Source of the DNA: Calvatia gigantea
Taxonomy: Eukaryota; Basidiomycota; Agaricomycetes; Agaricales; Lycoperdaceae
DNA: 64,000 nt
Direction: 5' to 3'
Assembly (NCBI GenBank): GCA_025093985.1
Contig: JACAAK010000005.1
Coordinates: forward strand, 2,232,001 to 2,296,000
Positions within the stretch are counted from its first letter, which is position 1, and each line of letters begins with the position of its first letter. The notes beneath the pieces were generated by a model. The model saw only the letters and a program-made list of their open reading frames with translations, was not told the DNA's origin and did no database searches. Shown here piece after piece: positions 45,128-58,500 of the stretch. The position numbers were made by a program, and so were the translations under genes.

Positions 45128-48100
45128 TCACCAGAAACAGACTCTGCGCCTGGTCGCCTCTCGGCTAATATTTTTTCGCCTCTCGTCTGCATACTGCAGC
45201 ACATCCCGGAGGCTTCTTTCGAGGACGGGTTTTGTGAGAACCCTGCACCCAGCTATCAGTTCCCGATTAACTTTCACATACAGCGGCGAGCACGTACTTA
45301 TCAACACCGGCTTCTAGATACTCTTGTTGATCTGTTTTATAATTAGATATCACTTGGCGCATCAATTTACCCTGGCGACCTACCGCTTAACAGTGCGTTC
45401 CCTATGTTCCGGAAGGTATTACTTAGTCATGCTCAGAAAAAAGCGACAAGGTCACAAACACATACCAGTGACACCCACGACGAAATCTTTTCTTCCCAGT
45501 TGCCTCAGTTTCGCCACCACCTTCAGTCCAGACATGACGGGCATCTGATTATCCAAAAACACCACAGCATATTTGTACTCCTCCGTCAGCCCAGTTGGCG
45601 TAGACGCCGATGTCGACTGCGACATGACCTCCTGTTCCAGGATGGGTTTCGCCTCCCTCTTCGAATAATCGCTCGATGGTGTTAACATCGGTATGCTCAC
45701 CCGCCGCCCCAAAATCATCTCCAACGCTATCTCTCCATTCTCGGCTACGGACACATGGCATCCCAGCCTTGTTAGTATCCGCTTCATCAATGTCCGCGTC
45801 AGTGAATCATCATCTACTACCAACACACACATCCCCGCTGCTGGTTCGAAGTTCATTCCAGCGTTTATCGATGACGGGCTTCCTCGTGCATGACTCGCAT
45901 CAAACATTGCCAAGGGTGAAGTCGATGACGTTGAGTGTGAAGATAGCGCAGAAGGTGTGCACGCAGGTAGACCTGTCTCAATGGCAAATGCCCGCGGGGA
46001 TGGTAGTTGAACAAATGTTGGTCGCTGAATCACCCTCTTCGCTCCAGGTATAGGTGTGCTGGACAAGGATTCCCCCCTTGATTCGCTCCCTTCTGCTCTA
46101 GATTCACCTTCTTCCGCCCTTGTTCCACTCGTACCCGCCCTCGATCCACTCCCTTCCGGTCCACCATACGTCACAGTGGGCGCAGTTGGGGAGACGTTAT
46201 TCATACTTGAATACGAGCCCGATTTCGAACCCGAAACAAACCTCATCGTCACCTTCCCATCCGGTCCCTTCTCACTCTGCGGTGTCGTCATGGGGCTCGC
46301 CTCGTTGGACGTCCCCGCAGTGCTCGATGTCGGTGCAGTGCTTCCATCTTGAACTGTGACGTCGTCCTCATCTTCCTGAGCTAAATCGAGCGGGGAACAA
46401 TACTGCGTACCAGTCGATGGATCACCGATAATCCGAGTGGGTACCTGGTTCTCCGCATCATGTTTTCTCAGTACGAGCTCAAAGCGACCAGCTTTATTTG
46501 GGAATGGGGATTTTGGCGGAAAAAACCAAAACCAGGATTCAAATGAGCTCTTATGCTTATCGGTGGGAACTCCCAGGCAGAAATCCACAAACCTTGATCC
46601 ATAAGGCTATGTAGGGCAGAACTCGTCCTCGTAGCACCAGACCCAGCGTCCTTCAGCCTCGCTGCCTGACCCGCAACGGTCGAGATGTATCCGTCCGCAA
46701 CGCCTATTGTCCCCGTGCGCATGAGGACTTGGCCATGTTCATATTCAACGTGGCTGGAAACTAATCCAGCATCGGGGGGTGGTGGATGGTTCACGACAGC
46801 TTCAGGTCCAATACCAAGAGGGAGCTCGACCCAGAATATTGACCCGCGTCCAACCCTGGATTGCACTCCTAATCTCCCTCCGCTCAGCTTGACGATCTGC
46901 CGCACTAGTGCCAAACCGAGACCGGTCCCTTTACCACCTATTCTCCCGAGTTGTTAAGTGATTGATACCCAACAGTCCGAGCTACTTGCCTTGTTGTCTC
47001 CCTTGTTCCGTCTGGTTGAATGCAGCTGTAAAGGTACCGTCTGAGGCTAATCCTTGCATCACGAGAGCCCAACTCACTGAAAAGCTTATGCATGTCACAC
47101 GGCTTAATCCCGTATCCGGTGTCTTCTACCTCGATTCTTACAACAAGTTGGTTAGGTGGAGTTTTTTTTGAGCCGCTAGGGTTACTATTCCCAGAATTCG
47201 ATTTCTCGTTATCTTTTTCCTCCAACTCCTGTTCAGTATCATGTTGGCTGAGGTGTGACACAGACAACGGGTATCGCGGTCTATCATCTTGAGCATCATC
47301 CAGGGATGGTATGGGAGGGTTCAGTGGGTCGACACCGAGAGGTATGACTGGGAGAACCAGTTTCGTTCGGATCGTCAATCTACCTCCTGCGGGAGTGAAT
47401 TTACAAGCGTTGCTGAGGAGCAATCATTCAGTCGGATATCCCAGTGATAGTCGAATAGGTATACCTTGCAAGGTTGGTAATCACCTGCCTCAGACGGGTT
47501 TCATCACCAGTAACAACGCCATCGATATTCGGATGCGCCTGGATGTGCTTGCGAATACTATCCAGATCTTCGCCGAGGGCTTGGTAGGCAGCCTTCCTGG
47601 CAACCTACAGTCGGGTTAGGTTCCCTCTATTACGCCAACGAACAAAATGCAGGAAATGACGAACGATATCAATAGCAGGGTCCAGATCAATGTCCAGGGT
47701 CAAAGTGCGAGCATCGGTGGCCAAACGAAGGGGTATTCAGAAGGGAGCGCATGACCTGGTGAAATGCGTAGGGCTAAATGGAATTGTGTTAATTAATCAT
47801 ACCATGCACCTTTCGTAAAGTGGCGCACCCTTGAAGCAGACTCAAACTTGCCGCTATCCATCTTATTACTATAACGGGTTTGAACTCCTGAGCAGGCAGA
47901 AACGACCATAGAACGTTTACTTACAAGTCCAAGACGTCGTTGAGGACTAAACCAGTAATGAGGTAATGAGGCCATAGCAGCTAAAGGCAAAGATTAAGAC
48001 TGACCTTTCGACATCATACTCAAACTACCGGATAGGGCATTAAATTCAATCTGCTGGTCCTTCATAATATTTCCGGAAGCTTCCATATTCTGAACAGCCA

Positions 48101-50365
48101 AAACTGGTGTAGATATGGACATCAGCATAGAAGGGTGCTACCGTTTTATGACTTACGAGCAGTGTTTAATGGCACTCGGACCTGTGCTGTGCCAAATCAA
48201 GTTAGCGAATGGACCTTTTAAACCTCATGGCAATGGTACTTATCATGGAAGACGTAGCTAAAGACAAGTTAGTCGAGTGTCTCGGGGGAAGGGTAAACAC
48301 TCACGAGGTCAGCCTTCTTTTGGAATCTGCTGTCTGGCGCTCGTTCACCTGAGCTTTTTGAGTAGCCTACAGAGTCGAGAATTAGCTATAGTTCTCGGGA
48401 CCGAAATGGGTAGGTACCTTGTATTGGACCTTCAATTGATATCGGAGGGTGTATAAACGCCTTTCCGACTATATTGTTCGTCAGCGACCACTTCAAGTCA
48501 ATTTTTGTTTGCCACCTACGTTCTCCCGCATGTAGTGTACATATATGAGAACTGTGATATTCAAATGAGCCAAGGTTAACAGAACATGGCACGTAGTAGA
48601 GAACTCACAGAAATGGAAAACGAAGAAGTTTATCATACCTATCCAATTGTCAGCAAAGCGAAGCCTGCGTAAATGAAAACAGCGCACTTCTGACCCAACT
48701 CGATCTCGCGGGTATCATGAGAATCGAGGTCCTGTCCACACTGTGAGTATTCGAGTAAATTGTAGACGACTTGATTAAACTTGCATAACGAAGAAGCTGA
48801 AGGCTCCGATAGCCGCCATGAGCCTGTTTAGTTTTAGCCCAAAGAGGCCCATCGTTTGTAATGCCTGTCACTGACATGAGATACAGCATACCCGAGAACG
48901 ATATTACCTACCGTTGTGTAGAAGAATAAACCAAGAAAATCACGACTTTGGCAGGGTTCGAAGTGCTTCGGGTCATTCTTGGGTGGGTAATACCCACATA
49001 TTTTACTAGCGAAGGCGTTAGGTGGGATACAAAAGAGATAGAAAGCCTTGTTTACATAAACAAGACAAAGTAAAATCCCCTGTACGAAGGTTGCAGGTTT
49101 AGTGGGGGTTGATTTCAATGGTATTTGGGGTATCAGACAAAGACATACCATGCCCAAATCGCAACAACCAAAAATAACTGGTACATTATGGGTCGGTCCC
49201 GTGGCCAATCGTAAATCACCATCCATCTGCTGATATGAGGCCTTCGTTTCACTGTAATCAAGCAGTGACACGTACAGGACTGGGAAGGCAAGAAGAGGAC
49301 CAATCTGGGAAATTTAGATGAATTTCAAATCAGATCGTTGGGCAATAAACGATGACATCATGCATACCACAAAATAGAATACGATGTCGCCCTTGACGAG
49401 GGAGCTTGTTTTTCCTGCACCGTCCAGGAAGGCAACTCCAAGTACCCAATTCACGATAAGCCAAAGAGCCGCCCATATTGCCAAGGACTTTTTAAGTATC
49501 CAGTCTTCCTAAAACGGGCGTGAGCGATCACGAATGAGCCAAAGAGAATGGGATAAATACCTGAGCGTAATGACTTTCCGACTTCTCATCCACGAAACGG
49601 GTGAAGAAAAACTCGCGGAGGGTTGGGTAGAACTTGTAGCGGAGGATGACAAGGGGTTTGCACATGCGCCAAAAGCCGTCATGGTCGACGCTTTCGTGGT
49701 CGCTACTATCGCCAGCGACCGTATTTCCGGTTTGCCCCACGACGGATTTATCCAATGGGGGAGCGTTACCTCCGTGTTCTGACGGCGAATCGTCCGACTT
49801 GGAACTTTCCTCCGACCAAACACGATCGACAACTATCTCATTCACTTCACCATCCTCGTCCAAGGGATGCTCTGGTCGCCTTGTGTAGCTACTATCTGCT
49901 GCACTGTCACCAATAAGAGAACTATTCGAAGGAGCTACTCCCGCCCCGAGTTGTTTCTTCAGACGCATCCAGTAGACGCCAAAGCCAAGACGAGCAGACT
50001 TGGTCCTGATACGACGGGAGTCATGAGGGTGGAGTGCAGGTGGGGGGAGGATGTGGTCGACGGCGGTGGAGGTAGCTGGGGTGGGCATACCAGATTTGGT
50101 GAAGTCGTGGCTCTTCTCGCTCATGGATATGCCAAGGGGAGGTCCCAAGTTGTCTTCTTCGTCTGACCATTTAGACGAGTCGAGACCTGCGAAGCGTCTG
50201 AGCCAGGAAGGCATTTGGAATGCCCACTGGGGGAAGAGGGAGAAAGCGCAAACAGAAGTGAGGGCAGAAATAACAGGGAAGAAAACACTTGGGTTACACC
50301 ACGCTGGAGGAGGAGTGACGCCCTCGCCGGGGTCACAATCTACGCCGACAGCAACCAAATCGGGC
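45128..50365 (-). CDS. Membrane hybrid histidine kinase, 5' end unresolved
   Basis: A multi-exon gene. The N-terminal part (48850-50365) has several hydrophobic segments (SVFFPVISALTSVCAFSLFP, LAIWAALWLIVNWVLGVAFL, GILLCLVYVNKAFYLF) typical of a seven-pass sensor. The dimerisation helix reads SYVFH then E-VRVPLNTALLAVQNMEASG, with phospho-acceptor His at 48245-48247. The ATPase domain has LLSNACKFTPAGGRLTIRTK, EVEDTGYGIKP and LALVRQIVKLSGGRLGV. The receiver domain has MCVLVVDDDSLTRTLMKRI, acceptor Asp in VVFLDNQMPVMSG, and conserved Lys in VLTKPVLERSL. Such kinases feed phosphate through Ypd1 to Ssk1/Skn7 response regulators. The exon with LVAVGVDCDPGEG begins at 50365 but lacks an ATG; an upstream exon at about 50509 (MAWTVPGGSTVTYGDLW) is a candidate that I could not join with a standard splice. 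Introns near the H-box are unusual. Confidence 0.82.
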
Positions 50366-51249
50366 CTTTAGAACTGGGGATCTAGTTTTATGTAAGCAGA
50401 TCGTGTTCCTTGGAAAGTGAGGTTAACGATCAACCCTGAATTTCTCCATTAGGAAAGGCCACAAGTCGCCGTAAGTCACAGTGCTCCCCCCGGGGACAGT
50501 CCAGGCCATGCTGAAGCCTCCGCACCTTGTTTACCCCCATCCTCCTCACATACTCTGGCATAGCCTGACCCTGCAAGCAAATCAGACATACATTCCATCA
50601 TCGCCGCGGCCGATTCACCCACACTTGAACGTCCAGCTTCTTACAATACGACATCCCCCCTTGTCCCTGGCAGGTTCATTGTCCCCTTTACCAAGGCTTA
50701 TACCCACCCATTTTTACGCCAGTTTGCCATTCAGCCAATTGATGGTGGAGCTTTGTCGCATTTGACTGAAAAGAGTACTTTGAGGGGCAAGAGGGGCTCG
50801 GCTATTCTTAGCGATGTTTCCCTGGAAGACCTGCAACACCCCCCCCTTGCCCCGAGTGAGAGAATACATCAGAATTACCCACTAAGCCCAAATATATCAG
50901 GAAAAAAATCACTTTTTCATGAACCTTGGACCACCGTAAGTTATGCCATAGACACGAAAGAAACACCACTATCGTAGAAGAAAGATTGTTGTTAAATTGC
51001 GCTTGTTGCCATTCCGAGATCAAGCTGTCGTCGGAGTCTGAATTCCTGGTCACTGCCCGTTCACTCTCTTGCACCTCCTCCAACCACCCAACTCCATATT
51101 CGCTGAAACTGCTTCATAACTATTCTCAGAAGCACTTAAAATTCTTATTCTCGCCATAATTTGTGCCCTCCTTATCTTTGCATATTTTTTCTTCCTTCGC
51201 TTCGGCTTCGGCGCTCACTTCGAGCTTGTCACATAAACACATACAACGC
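50366..51249. other. Divergent intergenic region, kinase / Snt2-like gene
   Basis: About 0.9 kb with both 5' regions. The minus frame at about 50432-50509 may encode the missing first exon of the histidine kinase. The stretch before the Snt2-like start (51150-51245) is T/C-rich. Open frames of 65-94 codons on the plus strand have no motif. Confidence 0.4.
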
Positions 51250-54200
51250 ATGGCTCATCCTGTATTCCTCAAAAACGGCGACCAGGTCAAACTCAATGGT
51301 ATATCATCGAATAACGAACCATAAGTATACTCCCCAGAGCCCTTACATATTTTTGTAGATCATGTCTACTGTTCACCGAGCTGGGAAGCCAGAGATGGCA
51401 CCCCTTACTCAATTGCGCGTATTATGGAGTTTCTTCCTCCTGAAGATGCTCCAAAAGGGCCAGAAGGCAAAAACTATCTGTACACCCGAGTGCGGCTTGC
51501 GTGGTACTACCGTCCTAGCGACGTGAGCGACCGTACCGTCGCCTGATTCTCGACTGCTTCTGGCTGCCATATACTCGGAGGTCTGCGACATCAATCAATT
51601 ACGCGGTAAATGCTACGTCGTCCATAGGGACAAAATTTCGGATCTCGCCGGTTGGAAGAAGCGTCCAGACAGGTTTTATTTCAACCGGTTATTCGACCCC
51701 TACATCAAGAAAGAGTTCGAAGTTATCCAATCGACAGACATTCGTAACAGTACGTATCCGAAATCAACGCGTCTCCTCTTTCTCTCGAATCTGTTTCTAC
51801 ACCCTAAGCTCAACTGTCAATTTCAATTAGTACCTGACCACGTTCGTGAAGTTTTGACATTACGATATGAATACATCGTTGCCGAAAAGGAGGTTGTCGC
51901 AGACCTCACAGATAATATACGCCTGTGTGCCACGTGCAGCGAATGGTGTGCTAGGTGAGTACTGGCTCTTTTTGGGGTCTAGACAACCATCACGAGGTGG
52001 TTGTCGTGATTCCACGTCTTTTATTCATCAATCAACGTCGCATATCCGCTAATTGTCACCCCCAACTTGCTCTTCTCAAACCCTGCATCAAAAGCGCTGA
52101 AACTGTTCAATGTGACCGCTGCAAGAAGTACTTTCATATGGGCTGTGTCCAACCTCCCCTTCATGCAAAGCCTTCCCGAGGGTACGGTTGGACATGCGCC
52201 CCCTGTTCTCGCAAACATGAGGAGGAGGTTGATAAGCACGACGTTCGCTATCCTACGCCAACCGGTCCGCGCAAGTCCAATGCGCCACCCGCAAGGGGAC
52301 GTGGGCGTCCTAGGAAAGATAAGGCTCAGGCTGAACGTGAAGAGAACTTCCCCGTCAAGCACTTCAACATGTGGCCGTTCCGGTATTTTGGGTGAGTGTT
52401 TGGCGTTGAATCTCCTACAGATCTCCAGCTCCGTCTCGGACTCAGCGAATAATGACATTTGATGTTGACAGGCAATATACGGTTGCGGGGGATACCCTAG
52501 GTGGGTTTACGTGGCTTAAGGGTTATAATTATCTTTCTAACCATCCCACACTACCAATAGACCCAGAAGACCTGATATTTCCTCGAACGGCTACCCGTCA
52601 GGGCCCGAAGTATCAAGCCAATGTCCCACCGGCCCCGGATCCTTATAACCATCCTCCAGGTAATCACTACACTATAATTGGTCGTTCTTGCAAGGAAAAC
52701 AAGTTAATGTCCCCCTAATAGATATCGATGAACGCGGTGGAGATAACACTGTCGAAGTCCTGGGCATCATCAACAGTCTGACAGAGGCAGAAGGTTTGTC
52801 ATTACTTTCTTGCTTTGTGAATGACGTAACCATAGGGTTCACTCACCCATGGGTTCCCCTAAACAGTTGCCGAAGGTAAGCGTCTCCATCTGAATACAGC
52901 AACGAGAGGAGACTTACAGCATTATTGTGGCTTCCCCTTTTTTGTGTATATCGTCTCACCACCGTCATCAGTGGAAGCATGCAAAAGAAGCTTGACAGAC
53001 AACATCGAACTTCAAATGAGCGTTGATTGGTTAACTGAAGTCATTCGCCGCTTCTCTGAAGCAGCCCTGGCCGCGCGTCCGTTCAGTGCGGTGTCCATGA
53101 AGAACCCTTTGCGTGTCGACAAGGTTGGTGTAGTTCATGGCAGAGTTTGTTCCGTGAAACACAAAAGTCTAAATCTACGATCGTCATTTTGAAAAAAGTG
53201 GACGAAGGAGGAAATGCCATACAGGGATGAAGACTGGACCCGGGAAGAAATGATCACATTCGAGGACGCGATTATGCATCACAATGCTGAACTCCGTGCG
53301 GTACGCGATGAAGTGGTTACGCGGATTATGCCCGAGGTTGTTCGCTTATTACGGTCACTGGAAAAGGTTATTCTTCGCCCATGTCATTTTAACTTGTTTC
53401 ATTAATATTTCTCCGCTTTCATAGCCAGAAACTGGGGGAGCAACATAAACGGATCAAAGAAAATGGGGAACCGCCTAAACCCGTCCGTCGCCGTTATCGC
53501 AGTGAAGAGGAAGCGTCCGGCGGGCAACATGTGGGACTCCCAGATGACGAAAGTTCTATTGTCGCAGAGCCGGCCTCTAAGACACCAACCTGCGGTGCTT
53601 GCAGGACGCGAGACTCGCCAACATGGTGGAAAGCGCCGAAAGGCCTATCGACTAGCATTCTTTGTGACACATGCGGGACGAATTGGCGCAAGTACGCGGA
53701 TCTCAACCTTGTGCGCCAGTCTCGCGAAGAATCCCTCCCTTCTACCAAGTCAAGGTCCAATGAAAAGCGTGAAGGAACGCCGTTATCGGGACCACCAGCC
53801 AAGCGGGCCAAGGTGATGCACTTTCCTTTTCTTCTGATGTGCGCATGCAAGGGTCAGGTTTCTATGCCCGGCGTTTAGGCATCATGCGTTAGATTTTGGA
53901 TTGATGGACTGATATAGCCCTGTTTTTTAGACCTCAGCTTCTGCCCAGTCTACGCCACCACCACCGCCTTCAACGGCACCTCAGGTTCGCTGCTTTGCAT
54001 GCACTCGAACGGGTCCATTGGGGAGGGTCCTTAAGTGCCAAAAATGCGAGGTCCGGGTTCACGCCGGTGAGTGTTTCGGGTTCACAGGAGGTTTTTTTCC
54101 ACGGGCTTAACATAAACAATCCTCGTGCGGATTAACTTCGTGACCATTACTAGGGTCTTGCGGCGCTATCCTTCTGGACCCAACCAAGCCAGAAAAATGG

Positions 54201-55421
54201 ACATGTGAACTTTGTGATAATGAGCAAACACTCGAGGCATCCATGGTACGTTTCTTATTATTCAAATGAAAGCATAAATTTCTGATTTGTATCTTCTCCT
54301 GCTCTTACCCCCCTCCCGTCACCTACCCGTGGATAATCGTGCCCAAAATTCTCATGACAATAGAACCCTGATTGTGTCCTGTGTCCACGAGGGAGAAGTG
54401 AAGAAAGAAAAAAGAAACCCTACCCTCCTGCCGATACTTTTCTTCGCATCTGCAAGCCAACGGAGCAACAGTGCTGGGCACACGTGTTGTGCGCAGTATT
54501 TTCGCCCGAGGTCACATTTGCGGATGCCGCTCGCCTTCGTTTAGTAGAGGGCGTTAATACAGTTTCCCATCATCGCTGGTCGGCTGTAAGTTCAATTTTG
54601 TATCACCCGATATCCCGGCCACCAATAAGCGATACTGATGATGACATTACCCCACTTTTTTGCGCTTCTTATTCCATTGCCAACTTGGGCCTGTCTGGAA
54701 TAGAAATGCACAATATGCAACGTCGTCCAAGGAGCGGTGATCCGCTGCAGTGACTGTAACAAAGAGTACCACTCATCCTGTGCTTGGAAACAAGGATATA
54801 GATTTGGGTTTGAGATTCAACCAGTATGTATTCACCCACGTTCGTTCCTGAGTGTTTTCTAACCATTCATCACGGCATCCTTTTACCACACCCTTCTAGG
54901 TCAAAAGCAGCCGGCGCGACACTACCACTACCGTAACCTTTAAGGGAGAAACAGGATGTATGAACGCCATTGTGTCATGCAAAGACCATGACCACAGCAG
55001 AAGATCTATCTACGACATATGTGAAACAAACGAAGGCGGAGAGGTTCGTCACTGCCATAAACCTACGTCGCCCCATATCTCATTAGAACACCAACTGACA
55101 CAACCACTTCTTTTTTAGACTGCCCTTCAAGTCTATGTTCAAGCTTACAAACAGGCACCTGTTGGTCAGGCTCATGGTTTACTTCGTAAAGCCCGAAGAC
55201 TCGACAGCATTCTGCACGCCCGGTCCGAATCCACCTCCTCAAATGCTTCAACACCCCAATCCATCTCCTCAACCGGCCCCGAATGTCATCAATGCCGAAC
55301 CCAGTATTCTCCAGCGTTTTACCCCACATCAGACCCAGAGCAATACCTGTGCCATAAATGTCATTTTGAAGCGGCCGAGAACCAGAGTGGGCAAAGTACT
55401 ATGGGTATGATTATATCCTGA
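51250..55421 (+). CDS. SNT2: Snt2-like BAH, PHD, GATA and ePHD chromatin protein
   Basis: More than a dozen exons. First exons: 51250-51298, 51359-51749, 51831-51954, 52095-52391. Domain order matches Snt2: BAH (from DHVYCSPSWEARDGTPYS through YSEVCDINQLRGKCYVVHRD and DRFYFNRLFDPYIKKEFEV); a PHD finger (LCATCSEWCAR, VQCDRCKKYFHMGCV, GWTCAPC); a GATA finger (CGACRTRDSPTWWKAPKG, ILCDTCGTNWRKYADL); an extended PHD (VRCFACTRTGPLGRVLKCQK, CVLCPRGRSEE, CWAHVLCAVFSPEV, CTICNVVQGAVIRCSDC); and a C-terminal zinc-binding pair (CHQC, CHKC). Snt2 is a nuclear reader that works with Rpd3 and Ecm5/Lid2 in stress-responsive chromatin control. A 9-nt microexon lies at 52867-52875. Inside the BAH domain at 51541-51545 the frame needs one base removed to read VADSRLLLAAIYSEV. 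Confidence 0.87.
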
Positions 55422-55590
55422 ACTGTCAGATTTAACTATAAAATTACACAAGTCTTCTGAGTCCAGAGTTGATAAATGATGCCATGTAGGGGGATCGTAA
55501 TGCAGGACGTTAGAATACAAAGACGCAATTATAACGGGACAGCACAAATCTGACCAAGGGATGATGAATAAAGGTACTAATCGCTGTACT

Positions 55591-58500
55591 CTATGAGCGG
55601 ACCCTTTTGTAGAATAGGACATACGCTTTTTGATTCTAGCGGTGTGAAAAGAAAAAAATTTAGTATGTGGTAAGGAAACACATAAGGGAGCACGAGGACA
55701 ACGCACTACAACATCTTTGGGATCGACCGCCTTGATACTGCTATCGTCGCAGTACATCCACCCACCACGGGATGCAATAAAAGCAGTGTCTAACACAAAC
55801 CAATTGATTAGGACACATTGGCACACACACAAGACCAAGAGAAAAAGTTAGAGTTTCGGCTACTCACAATGTCCACTGGTCAGGTTTCCAAAATGGTTGG
55901 TGACACCGTACAAATCATAACGGTAGGGTGGCAGCTGAGTACGAGGATCATCAGGTGACATGGGAAGTCCTCCGTTCAATTCACTCTTGTCAGTGCCAGG
56001 GGGTAAGGGAATCGGCATGTAGTTTGTCAAATCCAGCGGCCTCATCGGGTACTCGACAAATGTGTCGACCTTATCCGAAAATCGTCCGTTGGCTTCGAAC
56101 CGTTTGAGGTGAATGATCAAGACCGGAGGCAGCCGAGCAAGTGAAAGTCTCTTGGACGCCCGTCGTTTCGTCTTGCATTTAGGGCAGTCCCTGTAATTAT
56201 TCACATGAGTCGGGGTCCCAGGGCTCCTGCCGCGATGCATCGCGCTAACTTAGTGAAATGAAATACACACCATGCATCGTCCTTTTCCAAGATCTCTTCA
56301 TTAAAGAAAGCATCCAAACACCGCTCAATTGGCACCCTCCCATTCCTTCCATGTGGAATAGGCAGCTGCAAGGCCGAAAACACATTGTACGTTGTCGAGG
56401 TCTATTTCCGGAAAAATAAAAGCAAGGTCATTAGTACCGAAAGCCGGAAGCCAGTTCGCGGACTCTGAAATTTCCAAGCCCCAGTGCTTAAAACTACGAA
56501 CCTGATGACAAGTCAAGCACTCCAGCCTGTTCCTAAACTGGCCTTGGAAATAATCCACAATCAAACTATCGTTCCTCGCCTTCCATGCCCTCCACTCTCT
56601 TTCACTCGCAATTTGCGGGGGCAGCCGTTCGAGTTCAGCCTCCTGTTCAGGAGTTGGCGCCCATACCGGTTTCATCATCACCCGATTCAGATCTTCATGA
56701 ATCCCATCCATTAAGAAACTGAGAAACTCCTGAGAGTCGTGTTGATCTGAATTGTCATATTGCGACCGGAGTTGACAGATTGATTTCTGGTAGGGGAAAG
56801 AGAGAAACACACGAAGTGGGTCAGTTAGGTTAGGTCATTGTAATTCAATAGGATCCCGAGATAAACGCGAACTAGGGATGCAAGAGCGTGTGTACTCACC
56901 CGAAACTCAATGGGTGTTAAGTAAGGCATGTCACCTCCCCACATCTCATGCAACAACTTGGCAAAAGCACCTGTCAGACGACCTTTGGAGCCTAATGGAT
57001 TCATGTAGTTTATGGCATTCTTCCACCGGTGCTCTATCACCACGCCATGACATAAGTAATGATCCCAATAAGAAATGACAAAGAATAAGAACCCACCATT
57101 GAAAAACCTCGCAAATGGCACAGTTGCACTCAAGCACTGAATCGGAGCGTTCATATAACACGTATTCCCCAGGTTCTTTAAACCCGAAAGCCCAACAGTA
57201 GTATCCGACCAATACGTAACCGGGTAGTCTGACTCGATGCGTGGGGCTTTCGGGGCGCCGTTGAGCATCCCAGGTACACCCATAGCCGACGGTGGTGCTG
57301 GAACCCTTGGCCGGTTGTCCTGTCTTTCTAGCGCGGGAGCAACCACCGGCGGCGGGGCCTGAATTATAGACTGCCTCGGCAGGAGCTCAGGATAGTCTAT
57401 AGGGGCAGAACGCGCATGATTGTAAGCTCCACCCAAGGCATCTTGGCTTGGATCAAAGTAATCATTGCGTCGTAATCCGAAAGGAGAGGGGTTGATGGAT
57501 GCACGCGGGGGGGATGCGATATCAGGTGGAGACACAAATGTTGAAGTTCCAGAAGTCGCTGGGGATATACGAGAAGGGAATTGAGGGTATGAAATTGGAC
57601 CAATGCTTCCGTTTGTGAACGTTGATGATGTTCCCTGAGGACACCATCAGTTGAGATATACGATAGAAGTTGAAATATACCTACATTCTGAGATATGGAA
57701 GACCCATTCGGCCGGGCAAGTGCTGGTCGACGTTGTAGGGTGCCGTTCGTTACCGAATTGCCCGTATAGTTAATCTCCGCAGGGGACCTTTCACAGAAAA
57801 ATTTTAGCAGTGCTCATACGTGCGTGTCCGAGAAATCCCATACCTTGAGTGTGACGGCGTGTGATCTAGCGATATACTAGGTCGATGGTCTCCATTCATA
57901 GTTGCGGTATTTCTGAATGGGTTGAACGACGTCGGTGGTTCATTATTTCCTCCGAGGGGGGGACTCGAAACAAGTCCGTTCAAGAAAGGGTTCTTTGGGC
58001 TTCCCATGGAAGGCACAGGGCTCAATGGTGTAGACAACCCACCACTCAACGGCGGTGATCTCAACCCGGGAGTAGCTTGGAAACCCTCGCCACGCACAAC
58101 TTCAACTCCTCCCAAATCACGCTTCCACGCCTCTATACCTCCCATAAGTAGCATCGGCATCCTCTTTAGTATCTTCTTAAACGCTTGTTCATGTATTACG
58201 CGAACCAGGATCGATAGCGCGGTATCGGTGTTACCAAACGTCTTAGAACTCTCATCGTAGACCGCAACGATATCGAACTTATCACGGTTCGCAAAGAGGT
58301 TTGCTTCTCCCTTCGGCGCTATGACCATCGAGTCTTCTAGCATTTCTGTAGTCACACTGCAGCCAAAGCGTTAGTTTAGCTCCGCGATGTGGAAAGTAGC
58401 TCGAATAAGACTCACTTCTCCCGCATCAGAACCGTGGGTTCTATACAAACAATAGCCTGCGCTTTAATATGCTCTCTGTCAAAGTCTGCGCGATTTCGGA

